A stretch of DNA of 64,000 nucleotides, taken from NCBI GenBank assembly GCA_947463325.1, contig CANHQT010000005.1, forward strand, positions 27,990 through 91,989, given 5' to 3'. Within the stretch, counting starts at the first letter, position 1, and each line of letters opens with the position of its first letter. Position numbers and translations under genes: made by a program. Source of the DNA: Sphingomonadaceae bacterium. GTDB lineage: Bacteria > Pseudomonadota > Alphaproteobacteria > Sphingomonadales > Sphingomonadaceae. Below, piece after piece: positions 17,585 through 27,329 of this stretch. Under the pieces are notes generated by a model, which worked only from the letters and a program-made list of their open reading frames with translations, was not told the origin of the DNA and did not search any database.

Positions 17585-18130
17585 GTGGGATCAAGGGCAG
17601 ATATTGCAGCGCGACTGATCAGCCCGCGACTGATTGATTCGCTTTATGCCGAAGCCCTGCTGCTCGCAGACGAAGCCCGCGACTGGTTTGATCGGGCTCG
17701 CCATGGCGATGCACGGGCCGATGACGATGCAACCGTGCCGTCGGGCCAGCATGGTGAGGATGTCCTCGCCACCTGGTCCGGTCGCTTTGACCCCGCACTC
17801 AGGATCGCTTTGTCATGCGAATCGCTGCGGCTGACCACGCGACTGATGCACATCATTGCATGGCTGCTGCTGCAGCGTGCCGCACATGCCCGGGAAATAG
17901 CGGTCGATGTCGCATTGGCAGATCGCAATCGGCTCGGTGCTTCACCCGCATATGATGCCGAACTGTGCGCCTGTTTTCCTGATGGCGCACAGAAATTGGT
18001 GCACGCCAGCCTCCATCTTTACGAACGGGTGCGCAGCGCCGAGCTGCACTGGCGTGGCGAAGCCGCGATGGGGGCCGCCCCCCCTGCCGTGCACGCGATG
18101 CTGGCGGATTTGGAAACGCGGATCTGCTGA
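17585..18130 (+). CDS. rcdA: RcdA-like (DUF1465) protease adaptor
   Basis: RcdA of Caulobacter delivers CtrA to the ClpXP protease at the cell pole. This 181-residue homologue has LIDSLYAEALLLADEARDWFD, the conserved IALSCESLRLTTRLMHIIAWLL helix, and a C-terminal helix near LHLYERVRSAELHW. It starts at GTG 17585 after GGGAGCGG. That it performs the same job with CtrA here is inferred from family membership. Confidence 0.85.
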   Translation: MGSRADIAARLISPRLIDSLYAEALLLADEARDWFDRARHGDARADDDATVPSGQHGEDVLATWSGRFDPALRIALSCESLRLTTRLMHIIAWLLLQRAAHAREIAVDVALADRNRLGASPAYDAELCACFPDGAQKLVHASLHLYERVRSAELHWRGEAAMGAAPPAVHAMLADLETRIC

Positions 18131-18250
18131 CTTTCCGGCAGGGACCTGCGCCTCTATGCCGAGTGGATGCTTGCGCGCCGCGACTTTTTCCTGAAACAGG
18201 CGTTGCATAGGCCAAGGGTCGCGTCGGCGACAATCAACAAAGCGGACGGC

Positions 18251-20419
18251 GTGACGCTGCGACAGATAGCTATTGCCAGTTTACGCGCTTCCACGGCGGC
18301 GGCGTTGATTGCTTGCGCGCCGGTCGCGCTGGCGCAGACTGTGCCCGAGGATCTGGAAAACCTGCCCCCGCTCGATCCGATCGCGGAGGGTGAACTCCCG
18401 CCTGCCGAAACGGTTGAAACGGATGCCGGGACTTTCCCGTCGGCTGCCGAGCCTTGGGAGGTTGAATGGCCCGAACTGGACGGCACCCTTAATCCGCTGC
18501 CCCAGCTCCCGCCGGTGGTCGCTGATGCTGATGAAGCACCGCTGTTCCCCTTGGAAAATGGCAGTGAGCAATTGGCCGACGCCAATGGTGCGGTGCCCCT
18601 GCCTGTTGAAGGCAATCTGGTCGCGGCGGGAGATGCCGCACAGCCCGCTTTGGCGCCGGTCGCTGAGGAACTGCGCTACTCGGTCGTGCTGGAAGGCTTC
18701 GGCGGCATTGCCGATGCGCTGTTCGAGACGCGGTTCGATGGCCTCTCTGTTTTGCGTGCAGGCGATGATGATCCCGCCAATGGCGCCCAGATCAACCGCC
18801 GCATTGCAGAGGATAGCGCTCTGCTCGACCGCATGTTGCGTAACGAAGGCTATTATGACGCGACACTGACCAATGAGGTCCGGCGCGATGGCAACCGGCT
18901 GCTCATCGTCTTCGTCGTGCAGCCGGGGCCGCGCTATACCTATGCGTCCGTCAGGCTCGAAGGGCTCGATACTACCGGCGCGGATGAAGCGGCTCGGCTG
19001 ACGCCTTTCTATGCCAGTCCCCCGGGTGATCCGATTGCCGCGGGTGATCCGATCATCGCCGATGCCATCATCGCCGGGCAGGCTACGCTTCAGGCGGCGC
19101 TGCGCGACACCGGATATCCGTTCGCCGAAAGCGGCGAGGAACTGGTGACGGTCGATCATGACACGCGCCAGGGTGTGCTCGAACAGGATGTGACTCCCGG
19201 CCCGCGCCTGCGCTTCGGCAGCGTTCTTGCTGACGATGACGGCCTGCTCGGTGCAAGGCACATCCAGCGCATTGCCCGCTTCCGTCCAGGCCAGTGGTAT
19301 AGCGCGTCTGACGTGGAGGATTTGCGCCGCGCGCTCATCGCCACCGGGCTCATCGCCTCGGTCGAAATTGAACCGCAGGCCAATGCCGATGGCGAGACCG
19401 TCGATGTCGGCGTCAGCCTCGCGCCGGCACCGCCGCGGACGATTGCCGGGCTGGTCGGTTTTTCGAGCGGTCAGGGCATTCGGGCAGAAGTCAGCTGGGA
19501 ACATCGCAACCTGTTTCCGCCGGAAGGGGCACTGATCCTGCGCGCCGTCGCGGGCACGCGTGAACAGCTCGTCAGCGTCACCTTCCGTCGCAACAATTTC
19601 ATGCACCGTGATCGCGTGCTGACGGTGCAGGCGTTGGCCAGCAATATCGATAGTGACGCGTTCGAAGCGCGCACCATCTTCCTCCAAGGACGGCTCGAAC
19701 GGGCCTCCACGCTCATTTTCCAAAAGGAATGGAGCTGGGCGGTCGGGGCGGAAATCATCGGCACTGATGAACTGGCTTTTGTGCCTGCGCGCAATGCGGA
19801 TTTGCGCCGCCGCTATGTCATCGGCGGTGTTTCGGGCCTGATTGCCTGGGATCGCTCGGATGATCTGCTCGATCCGACACGCGGTTTCCGCCTCACTGGC
19901 CGGGTGATGCCCGAAGTATCGTTCAACAGCGGCACCTTTGCCTATGTCCGAACCCAGTTTGACGCGACTGGCTATCTGCCGCTGGGTGATCGGGCCGTGC
20001 TCGCCGGGCGGTTGCGGCTTGGCGCTATCTCCGGGGCGGACCGAGACGATATTGCCCCATCACGGCGTTTTTACGCCGGCGGCGGCGGATCGGTACGTGG
20101 CTATGGTTTTCAGGCCATCGGCCCGCGCAGTTTCGATAATGATCCCGTTGGGGGTACCGGCCTGTTCGAAGTCGCTGTCGAAGCACGCATCAAGGCGTTC
20201 GGCGATTTTTCGATCGTGCCCTTCGTCGACGCCGGCAACGTCTATACCTCCAACGTGCCGAGCCTGTCCGACATTGGCGATTTGCGCGTCGGTGCCGGCA
20301 TCGGCGTGCGTTATGCGACCAATTTCGGCCCGATCCGGGTCGATGTCGGCACCCCGCTCAATCCGCGCCGCGGGGATAGCCGTATCGGGGTTTATGTCAG
20401 CCTGGGTCAGGCCTTCTGA
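18251..20419 (+). CDS. tamA: Outer-membrane protein TamA (BamA/Omp85 family)
   Basis: TamA is the outer-membrane half of the translocation and assembly module. From GTG 18251 the 722-residue protein has a signal peptide (residues 1-28, ending PVALAQ), an acidic Pro-rich linker (about 30-135), POTRA domains (about 138-410) and a 16-strand beta barrel ending in Phe (YVSLGQAF). GGGGSVRGYGFQ is the VRGY/F motif of the L6 loop. An upstream in-frame ATG (18167) would bury the signal peptide, so GTG is preferred. tamB starts on the last base of its stop codon. Confidence 0.92.
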   Translation: MTLRQIAIASLRASTAAALIACAPVALAQTVPEDLENLPPLDPIAEGELPPAETVETDAGTFPSAAEPWEVEWPELDGTLNPLPQLPPVVADADEAPLFPLENGSEQLADANGAVPLPVEGNLVAAGDAAQPALAPVAEELRYSVVLEGFGGIADALFETRFDGLSVLRAGDDDPANGAQINRRIAEDSALLDRMLRNEGYYDATLTNEVRRDGNRLLIVFVVQPGPRYTYASVRLEGLDTTGADEAARLTPFYASPPGDPIAAGDPIIADAIIAGQATLQAALRDTGYPFAESGEELVTVDHDTRQGVLEQDVTPGPRLRFGSVLADDDGLLGARHIQRIARFRPGQWYSASDVEDLRRALIATGLIASVEIEPQANADGETVDVGVSLAPAPPRTIAGLVGFSSGQGIRAEVSWEHRNLFPPEGALILRAVAGTREQLVSVTFRRNNFMHRDRVLTVQALASNIDSDAFEARTIFLQGRLERASTLIFQKEWSWAVGAEIIGTDELAFVPARNADLRRRYVIGGVSGLIAWDRSDDLLDPTRGFRLTGRVMPEVSFNSGTFAYVRTQFDATGYLPLGDRAVLAGRLRLGAISGADRDDIAPSRRFYAGGGGSVRGYGFQAIGPRSFDNDPVGGTGLFEVAVEARIKAFGDFSIVPFVDAGNVYTSNVPSLSDIGDLRVGAGIGVRYATNFGPIRVDVGTPLNPRRGDSRIGVYVSLGQAF

Positions 20420-23400
20420 TGGCGGACAGCGGACAGACGGACCTTGCCCCCGCGCCCACCCCGCGCCGGGGCCGCGTCTGGCGTTGGCTGGGCGGCACAT
20501 TTGCCGCGCTGCTTCTGCTGTTGATTGGTGCGGGTCTGCTGCTCGATAGCGGAGCCGGGCGTCGTTTCTTGGCGGATCAGATCGCGACGCTCTCACCGGA
20601 CAGCGGGCTCAAGATCCGCATCGGCCGCATCGAAGGGTCGATCTACGGCAATGCTGTGCTGCGCGATGTGCGGCTCTCTGATCCCGAGGGCGAATTTCTG
20701 CGCGTGGCGGAAGCTCGGCTGGATTGGCAGCCGTTCGACTTTGTTTTCCGAAACCGGTTGTCGATCGATTCACTGGTCATTCCGCGCGCCACACTGGCGC
20801 GTCTGCCCGAACTGCGGGAAACCGATCCCGACGCACCGATCCTGCCCGATTTCGACATCCTGCTCGATGATCTGCGGGTCGAACGCCTGACGCTCGGCCG
20901 CGCTATCTCCGGTGAAACCCGTGTCGCCACTGTGCGCGGGCGCGCGGACATCCGCACTGGCACTGCGGATATCGATTTGGATGCTCGCCTGATCGATGGC
21001 GGGGATCGCATCACGCTTGATCTGGTGGCCTCTCCCGATCGCGGGGCATTTGATATCGATGCTGATCTGGTTGCACCAAAAGGCGGTGTTATCGCGGCGC
21101 TGGCCGGGCTGGACAGCGGCGTCACCGGCATCGTGCGCGGCAGCGGCAATTGGCAGAATTGGCAGGGCGCGCTGATTGCCGATGCCGGCGGCGGCGCGCT
21201 GGCCCGGCTGCGGCTGACCGCGCGCGACGGGCTTTACGGCATGACCGGGCGTGTGCGCCCCGGACTGGTGCTCGATGGCCTCATCGATCGGCTCGCGCCG
21301 CAGGGCATCGCCATCGATGCGTCAGGCCGGTTTGAAGGCCGCCGCTGGGACGGCCGCTTCGATGCGGTGGGGGAAGGTCTGCAGATCGGCACCACAGGGG
21401 CGCTCGATCTTGCCAACAATCGTTTCTCAGGGTTCCGCGTTGATGCCTGGCTGCGCCGGCCGGCCGCGCTGCTTGACGGGACGGACGGGCAGAATGTCCG
21501 CTTCGCCGCGCGGCTTGATGGTGGCTTTGCAGAGCCCCGTTTCGAATATCGGTTGAGCGCGCCTTGGCTGTCCTTCGGCAACACCCGCTTGTCCGGTATC
21601 GAAGCGCGTGGCGACGGGATCGCGGGTGGGGCAATCGCCCGTTTGCCGCTTCGCCTCACGGTCGAACGCATCACCGGTCTTGGCGAGTTCGCAGACGGCA
21701 TTGTCCGCAACCTCCGCGCGGAAGGTCTGCTGCAATGGCAGGATGGCGCGCTCACCTCCGATCTCATCCGGCTGCGGTCGGACGGGCTGGATGGTCGCGT
21801 CGCTCTCACCGCCGACTTTGGAACGGGCGATTATCTGGTTGGCTTCGATGGCGCGTTGCCGGGGCTGGAGGTAGGCGGGCTGGGCCGCGTCGATCTGGTG
21901 ACGGATATCGAAGCGCGCCGCCGCGCTGATGGCAATGTCGCCATTACCGGCACGGCGCGTGCCGCGATGCAGCGGTTCGACAATGGCTTCCTTCGTACCC
22001 TCGCGGGCGGGCTGCCGACTCTCACCACCACGCTCGTGATCGGTTCCGACGGGGTGCTACGCTTCACCAACATTCGCCTTGATGCGCCACTGCTGACGCT
22101 GGCGGGTGAAGGGGAGCGCCGCTCCGATGGCACCTTCCGCTTCACTGCGCGCGGCGAGCACGGCGACTATGGGCCGGTCACACTCATTCTCGATGGGCCG
22201 ATCGGGCGGCCACATGTTGATCTCCGCTTCGCCAGTCCACTGCCTGCGGCCGGCCTCGCTGATGTCGATCTCCAGCTGCGGCCCGATGCCTCCGGCTTTG
22301 CCTTCTCAGCACGTGGGGGATCGACCCTTGGTCTGTTCGAGGCCGAAGGGCGCATCCTCCTGCCCCCGGGCGGATCCGCCGTGCTGGATATTGCGCGATT
22401 GAGCGTGGGCGGCACCGTGGCGCGCGGCCGGCTGGCCGTCGTCGCTGGCGGCCTTGCCGGACGCCTCTCGATTGCCGGTGGCGGGCTTGACGGCGATGTC
22501 GCCTTGTCGATGGCCGACGGCGTGCAGCGCATCGTACTCGCGCTCACTGCGCGCGATGCCAACTTTGCCGGGCCACCGCCGATTGCCATTCGCCGCGGCC
22601 AGTTGCGGGCGACTATCCTGCTCGATCCGGCAGGGACTGACATTGACGCCACGTTCGAAGGATCGGGCATCCGTCGCGGCACGCTCACCATCGTGCGGAT
22701 GGCCGGCACCGCCCGGGTGACCGACGGGCGCGGGACCGTGCGTGGCACGATGGCGGGGACACGTGGCCGCGGTTTTGAACTCGCCTTTGCGGCAGCCATC
22801 TCGCCTGACCGTTATCGTATCGGCGCATCGGGCACATTGGCGCGTCAGCCGATCCGGCTGGTACGCGAAGCCGTGATCCGGCGCGAAGAGGATGGCTGGC
22901 GGCTCGACCCTGCCGAACTGGCCTTTGCCGGCGGGCGCGTCCGCCTGTCAGGGGAATTTGGCAGCGGCGTTACCGTTTTTGATGTCGGCCTTGATGGTCT
23001 TCCGCTGTCGTTGCTCGACATTGTCGATCCCACACTTGGCCTCGGCGGCCGGGCGAGCGGGACGCTTAGCTATCGTGAGGCAGCCGGCTTGCCCACCGGG
23101 CGTGCCCAACTGCGCCTCCGCGATTTCAGCCGCGTCGGCCTGACCGATAGCGGCGGCTCGCTTGATATCGCGCTCAACGGGGCGTTGGAACCGGGCAGCG
23201 CGGCGCTGCGTGCAGTGATCGGTCAGGGCGGCCGGACCATCGGCCGGGTGCAGGGGCGCGTCACGCCGCTGGGTGGCGGTGATGATCTCATCGCGCGGGT
23301 GGTCAACGCCCCGCTCACAGCCAACCTGCGCTATAATGGAGAGGCAGGGACATTGTGGCGCCTGACCGGCATTGAAACGCTGGCGCTGTCGGGGCCGGTC

Positions 23401-24594
23401 GCGGTCAGCGCCGATGCCGGGGGCACGCTCGCTGATCCGCGCATTCGCGGTTCCCTGCGTGCCAATGGCGTGCGGTTCGAAAGTTTCCAGACCGGCACCG
23501 TTGTGACCAATGCCAGCGCTGTCGGTCGTTTTGATGGTGCGCGCCTGCAATTGCGCAACATCGCCGGTGAAACGCCGGGCGGCGGCCGCGTGACGGGGGA
23601 GGGTGATTTCGATCTGTCCGCTGCGGACGGCTTCGGCATGGACTTGCGCCTACGGGCAACGAATGCGCTGCTGCTGGCGCGTGATGACATCACGGCGCGT
23701 GTCACAGGCCCGGCGCGTCTGTTCAGTACCGGCAATGGCGGCGTCATCAGTGGCAATTTCACCATCGACCAAGGCCGCTTCCGCTTGGGTCGCGCGACAT
23801 CGGCAGAGGCGCTGCCGGTGATCAATGTCGTCGAACTCAATGTGCCGGGGGATCGGGCGCCCCCTGTGGCGAGCGCCGCGACACGTTGGCGAATTGATGT
23901 CCGGGCGCGGGCACGCAACAATTTTACTGTCACTGGCCTTGGCCTCGAAAGCGAATGGTCTGCTGATGTTGCCGTCACTGGCCCGCTCGACACTTTCGGC
24001 ATCGCCGGCACCGCCCGGCTGGTGCGCGGCGACTATAATTTTGCCGGTCGCCGGTTCGAACTGGAAAGCGGCACCATCCGCTTCACCGGTGCGACCATCG
24101 ATCCGGTGCTAGATATTGTGGCGGTGGATGACATCGCCGGTATCGACGCGCAAATCCGCGTGCGCGGTACGGGCCTCAGGCCGGAAATCACTTTCGCCTC
24201 CACGCCTGCCCTGCCGGAGGATGAACTGCTGTCGCGCATTCTCTTCGGCAGCTCGATCACAGACATTTCGGTGACAGAGGCGGCCCAGCTCGGCATCGCC
24301 CTTGCCAGCCTGCGCAGCGGCGGCGACGGGCTCGATCCGATCAACGCCATCCGCCGCGCAACCGGGCTTGATCGCCTGCGCATCCTGCCCGCCAACACCG
24401 AAATCGGTTCAGGCACCAGCGTTGCTGCCGGAAAATACATCACCCGCCGTGTGTTCGTGGAGATCATCACGGACGGGCAAGGCTATAGCGCGACCCGCGC
24501 CGAATATCAGGTGACCCGCTGGCTCGCGATCCTTGCCGCCATCTCGACCCTGAATGATGAGAGCATCAACGTGCGCGTTAAGCGCGATTATTGA
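20419..24594 (+). CDS. tamB: Translocation and assembly module protein TamB (DUF490)
   Basis: TamB is a long inner-membrane-anchored beta protein that spans the periplasm and works with TamA in outer-membrane assembly and phospholipid movement. The 1391-residue product has a cytoplasmic basic start, one membrane helix (about residues 17-38), a long repetitive beta structure, and the C-terminal DUF490 domain (about 1050-1391: RLVRGDYNFAGRRFELESGT, then LPEDELLSRILFGSSITDIS). It ends in VKRDY. Its ATG overlaps the tamA stop by one base, so the two are made together. Confidence 0.95.
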   Translation: MADSGQTDLAPAPTPRRGRVWRWLGGTFAALLLLLIGAGLLLDSGAGRRFLADQIATLSPDSGLKIRIGRIEGSIYGNAVLRDVRLSDPEGEFLRVAEARLDWQPFDFVFRNRLSIDSLVIPRATLARLPELRETDPDAPILPDFDILLDDLRVERLTLGRAISGETRVATVRGRADIRTGTADIDLDARLIDGGDRITLDLVASPDRGAFDIDADLVAPKGGVIAALAGLDSGVTGIVRGSGNWQNWQGALIADAGGGALARLRLTARDGLYGMTGRVRPGLVLDGLIDRLAPQGIAIDASGRFEGRRWDGRFDAVGEGLQIGTTGALDLANNRFSGFRVDAWLRRPAALLDGTDGQNVRFAARLDGGFAEPRFEYRLSAPWLSFGNTRLSGIEARGDGIAGGAIARLPLRLTVERITGLGEFADGIVRNLRAEGLLQWQDGALTSDLIRLRSDGLDGRVALTADFGTGDYLVGFDGALPGLEVGGLGRVDLVTDIEARRRADGNVAITGTARAAMQRFDNGFLRTLAGGLPTLTTTLVIGSDGVLRFTNIRLDAPLLTLAGEGERRSDGTFRFTARGEHGDYGPVTLILDGPIGRPHVDLRFASPLPAAGLADVDLQLRPDASGFAFSARGGSTLGLFEAEGRILLPPGGSAVLDIARLSVGGTVARGRLAVVAGGLAGRLSIAGGGLDGDVALSMADGVQRIVLALTARDANFAGPPPIAIRRGQLRATILLDPAGTDIDATFEGSGIRRGTLTIVRMAGTARVTDGRGTVRGTMAGTRGRGFELAFAAAISPDRYRIGASGTLARQPIRLVREAVIRREEDGWRLDPAELAFAGGRVRLSGEFGSGVTVFDVGLDGLPLSLLDIVDPTLGLGGRASGTLSYREAAGLPTGRAQLRLRDFSRVGLTDSGGSLDIALNGALEPGSAALRAVIGQGGRTIGRVQGRVTPLGGGDDLIARVVNAPLTANLRYNGEAGTLWRLTGIETLALSGPVAVSADAGGTLADPRIRGSLRANGVRFESFQTGTVVTNASAVGRFDGARLQLRNIAGETPGGGRVTGEGDFDLSAADGFGMDLRLRATNALLLARDDITARVTGPARLFSTGNGGVISGNFTIDQGRFRLGRATSAEALPVINVVELNVPGDRAPPVASAATRWRIDVRARARNNFTVTGLGLESEWSADVAVTGPLDTFGIAGTARLVRGDYNFAGRRFELESGTIRFTGATIDPVLDIVAVDDIAGIDAQIRVRGTGLRPEITFASTPALPEDELLSRILFGSSITDISVTEAAQLGIALASLRSGGDGLDPINAIRRATGLDRLRILPANTEIGSGTSVAAGKYITRRVFVEIITDGQGYSATRAEYQVTRWLAILAAISTLNDESINVRVKRDY

Positions 24595-24639
24595 CGCAGG
24601 CTTCGACAGCCGTTGCCAGAGCGGCTAAGGCGGCGGTCA

Positions 24640-25800
24640 ATGTCTCCCCCGGACCTTCCCAACCAGCCCGATCTGCTGATCGTCGGCGGCGGCCTTGCCG
24701 GCGCGTTGACCGCGCTCGCCTTTGCGAAGCTCAGGCCGGAGGTGAAGGTTGAATTGATCGACGGCGGGGACAGTTTCGGCGGCAATCATGTCTGGTCCTT
24801 GTTCGCCAGCGATCTTTCAGCGGAAGGTCGCGATCTGATCGAACCGCTCGTTGAGGCGCGCTGGCCGGCCTATGACATCGCCTTTCCACGTCGCCGTCGT
24901 ACGATTGCGACGCCCTATGCCAGCCTCACCAGCGAACGGCTCGATGCGGAGCTTCGCCGCATGCTGGGGGATCGCGCGCGTACCGGCATCGTGGTTGAAA
25001 ACGTCGATCCGCATGGCGCCCGGCTCGCCGGCGGCGATCGTATCGAAAGCACCCACGCCATCGATGCACGGGGGCCGGGGCGCGAAGTGGCCGGCTATGA
25101 TTGCGGCTGGCAGAAATTCGTTGGGCAGGAACTGCAGCTTGCAGCACCCCATGGCCTCACCCGCCCGATCGTGATGGACGCAACCGTCGATCAGATTGAC
25201 GGTTACCGCTTCATCTATGTCCTGCCTTTTGGCCCCGACCGGCTATTTGTCGAAGACACCTATTACAGCGATGATCCGGCTATTGACCGGGAAGCTATCG
25301 CCGCGCGCATCGCCGATTATGCCCATATGAAGGGCTGGGACGTCACCGGCATCGGGCGGGAGGAACAAGGCTGCATCCCGGTTGTCATCGGCGGTGACTT
25401 CGATGCGCTGTGGCCGGCTGATGATGCTGTCGGCCGTGTAGGTGTGCGCGCTGGTCTGTTTCACCCGACCACGGGCTATTCGCTGCCTCATGCAGTCGAA
25501 ACAGCGCTCGCGCTTGCCCGTGCCTGGCCGCTGGATGACCCCGCTGCCTTTCTGCGCCAGCGCGCGGCACGCGTCTGGGCACGTGGCGGCTTTTACCGGA
25601 TGCTCGATACAATGCTGTTCCGCGCGGCAAAGCCGCACGAACGCTACCGTGTGCTCCAGCATTTCTACCGTCTGCCGCGTCCGCTGGTTGAACGTTTTTA
25701 TGCCGGAAAATCAACTTGGGTGGACCGAATGAAGGTATTGTCGGGCCGCCCGCCCATCCCCATAGCCGTTGCCATGCGGGCTTTGGCAGGAAGAAAATGA
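24640..25800 (+). CDS. crtY: Lycopene beta-cyclase
   Basis: CrtY closes both ends of lycopene to give beta-carotene. The 386-residue protein starts MSPPDLPNQPDLLIVGGGLA with the FAD loop VGGGLAGALTALAFA. Cyclase features include FGGNHVWSLFASDL, PFGPDRLFVEDTYYSDD and GLFHPTTGYSLPHAVETAL. ATG 24640 is preferred over TTG 24613. Its stop overlaps crtI by four bases (ATGA), so they are co-translated. Confidence 0.95.
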   Translation: MSPPDLPNQPDLLIVGGGLAGALTALAFAKLRPEVKVELIDGGDSFGGNHVWSLFASDLSAEGRDLIEPLVEARWPAYDIAFPRRRRTIATPYASLTSERLDAELRRMLGDRARTGIVVENVDPHGARLAGGDRIESTHAIDARGPGREVAGYDCGWQKFVGQELQLAAPHGLTRPIVMDATVDQIDGYRFIYVLPFGPDRLFVEDTYYSDDPAIDREAIAARIADYAHMKGWDVTGIGREEQGCIPVVIGGDFDALWPADDAVGRVGVRAGLFHPTTGYSLPHAVETALALARAWPLDDPAAFLRQRAARVWARGGFYRMLDTMLFRAAKPHERYRVLQHFYRLPRPLVERFYAGKSTWVDRMKVLSGRPPIPIAVAMRALAGRK

Positions 25801-27281
25801 GCAAGACAGCAATCGTCATCGGTGCCGGTTTCGGCGGCCTCGCGCTCGCCATTCGGCTGCAGAGCGCGGGGATTTCGACCACCATCGTCGAAGGGCGGGA
25901 TAAGCCCGGCGGTCGTGGCTATCATTGGAAACGCGAAGGCTTCACCTTTGATGCCGGCCCCACCGTTATCACCGATCCCGATTGCCTGCGTGAATTGTGG
26001 GGGCTTTCGGGCTCGGACATGGCGCAGGATGTGGAGCTCATGCCGGTCCAGCCCTTCTACCGGCTGACCTGGCCCGACGGGTCGGAGCTTGATTACACCA
26101 ACGATATGGATGTCCTCATGGCGGGCATCTCCCGCTTCCGGCCTGAGGATGCCGAAGGCTACGCCAAGTTCCTCGAATACAGCGCCGGCGTGTTCGAAGA
26201 AGGCTATGTGAAGCTGGGCCACGTGCCCTTCCTCGACTTTGCCTCGATGCTGAAGGCTGCGCCCGCGCTTGCCCGCTATCAGGCATGGCGCAGCGTCTAT
26301 TCGATCGTCTCTTCCTATGTGAAGGATGAACGGCTGCGTCAGGCCTTCAGCTTCCACACACTGCTCGTCGGCGGGGATCCGACCAAGACCAGCAGCATCT
26401 ATGCCCTCATCCACAAGCTCGAAAAGGATGGCGGCGTGTGGTTTGCTCGCGGCGGCACCAACGCGCTGATCGCGGGGATGGTGCGCCATTTTGAGCGGCT
26501 GGGCGGAACATTGCGGCTTGATGATCCGGTGACGGAAATCGTCACCAATGGTGATCGTGCTACTGGCGTCGTAACCCGCTCGGGCTGGCGGGCCGATGCC
26601 GATGCTGTCGCGACCAATGCCGACATCATGCACAGCTACCGTGATCTTCTGTCGGGCAACGCGCGCGGGAAAAAGGCGGCGAAGAGCCTTGCGCGCAAGC
26701 GTTTCTCGCCCTCGCTGTTCGTCGCCCACTTCGGGCTCAAGGGCGATTTCCCGCATATCGCGCACCACAGCATCCTGTTCGGGCCGCGTTATCAGGGCCT
26801 GCTCGCCGACATTTATGACAATGGCGTGCTGCCGGAGGATTTCTCGCTCTATCTCCACCACCCCAGCGCCACCGATCCCGGCATGGCCCCGCCGGGCCAC
26901 GCCAGCTTCTATGCGCTCGCGCCGGTCGCCCACATGGGCAAGCTGCCGATCGACTGGGCGGTCGAAGGGCCGAAGTTCGAAAAGCGCATTCTCGATGTGG
27001 TGGGTGAACGCTGCAACATTCCCGACATCCATGAACGGGTCGTGGTGAAATTCCACTATACGCCGGCCGACTTCGGCCATGATCTCAATGCCCACCTAGG
27101 TAGCGCCTTCAGCCTGGAGCCGGTGCTCTGGCAGAGTGCTTTCTTCCGCACCCACAACCGCGATGATGTGATCGGCAATCTCTATTTTGTCGGCGCAGGC
27201 ACGCATCCGGGCGCAGGCATTCCGGGTGTGGTGGGCAGCGCCAAGGCGACGGCAGGCCTGATGATCGACGATCTGGCTTAA
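25797..27281 (+). CDS. crtI: Phytoene desaturase
   Basis: CrtI converts phytoene to lycopene using FAD. The 494-residue protein has the dinucleotide loop AIVIGAGFGGLALAIRL, GRGYHWKREGFTFDAGPTVI (flavin-site motif) and the C-terminal NLYFVGAGTHPGAGIPGVVG signature. GGAAG precedes the ATG. It overlaps crtY and is followed, after a short repeat-like spacer, by a LOG-family gene. Confidence 0.96.
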   Translation: MSKTAIVIGAGFGGLALAIRLQSAGISTTIVEGRDKPGGRGYHWKREGFTFDAGPTVITDPDCLRELWGLSGSDMAQDVELMPVQPFYRLTWPDGSELDYTNDMDVLMAGISRFRPEDAEGYAKFLEYSAGVFEEGYVKLGHVPFLDFASMLKAAPALARYQAWRSVYSIVSSYVKDERLRQAFSFHTLLVGGDPTKTSSIYALIHKLEKDGGVWFARGGTNALIAGMVRHFERLGGTLRLDDPVTEIVTNGDRATGVVTRSGWRADADAVATNADIMHSYRDLLSGNARGKKAAKSLARKRFSPSLFVAHFGLKGDFPHIAHHSILFGPRYQGLLADIYDNGVLPEDFSLYLHHPSATDPGMAPPGHASFYALAPVAHMGKLPIDWAVEGPKFEKRILDVVGERCNIPDIHERVVVKFHYTPADFGHDLNAHLGSAFSLEPVLWQSAFFRTHNRDDVIGNLYFVGAGTHPGAGIPGVVGSAKATAGLMIDDLA

Positions 27282-27290
27282 CAGCCTCCC

Positions 27291-27316
27291 CCCTCGACTT
27301 CGCTCGGTACGAACGG
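27291..27316. repeat. Short REP-like element between crtI and the LOG gene
   Basis: CCCTCGACTTCGCTCGGTAC followed by GAACGG resembles the short dispersed repeat (CTTCGACTTCGCTCA..GAACGG type) I know from many sphingomonad intergenic regions. Only one clear copy is in the window, so the call rests on recognition. Confidence 0.4.
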
Positions 27317-27329
27317 CATGGGGGAAAGG

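Noticed and set aside
18167..18250. ATG 18167 as the start of tamA
   Set aside because: It would put 28 charged residues before a clear signal peptide that begins at GTG 18251.
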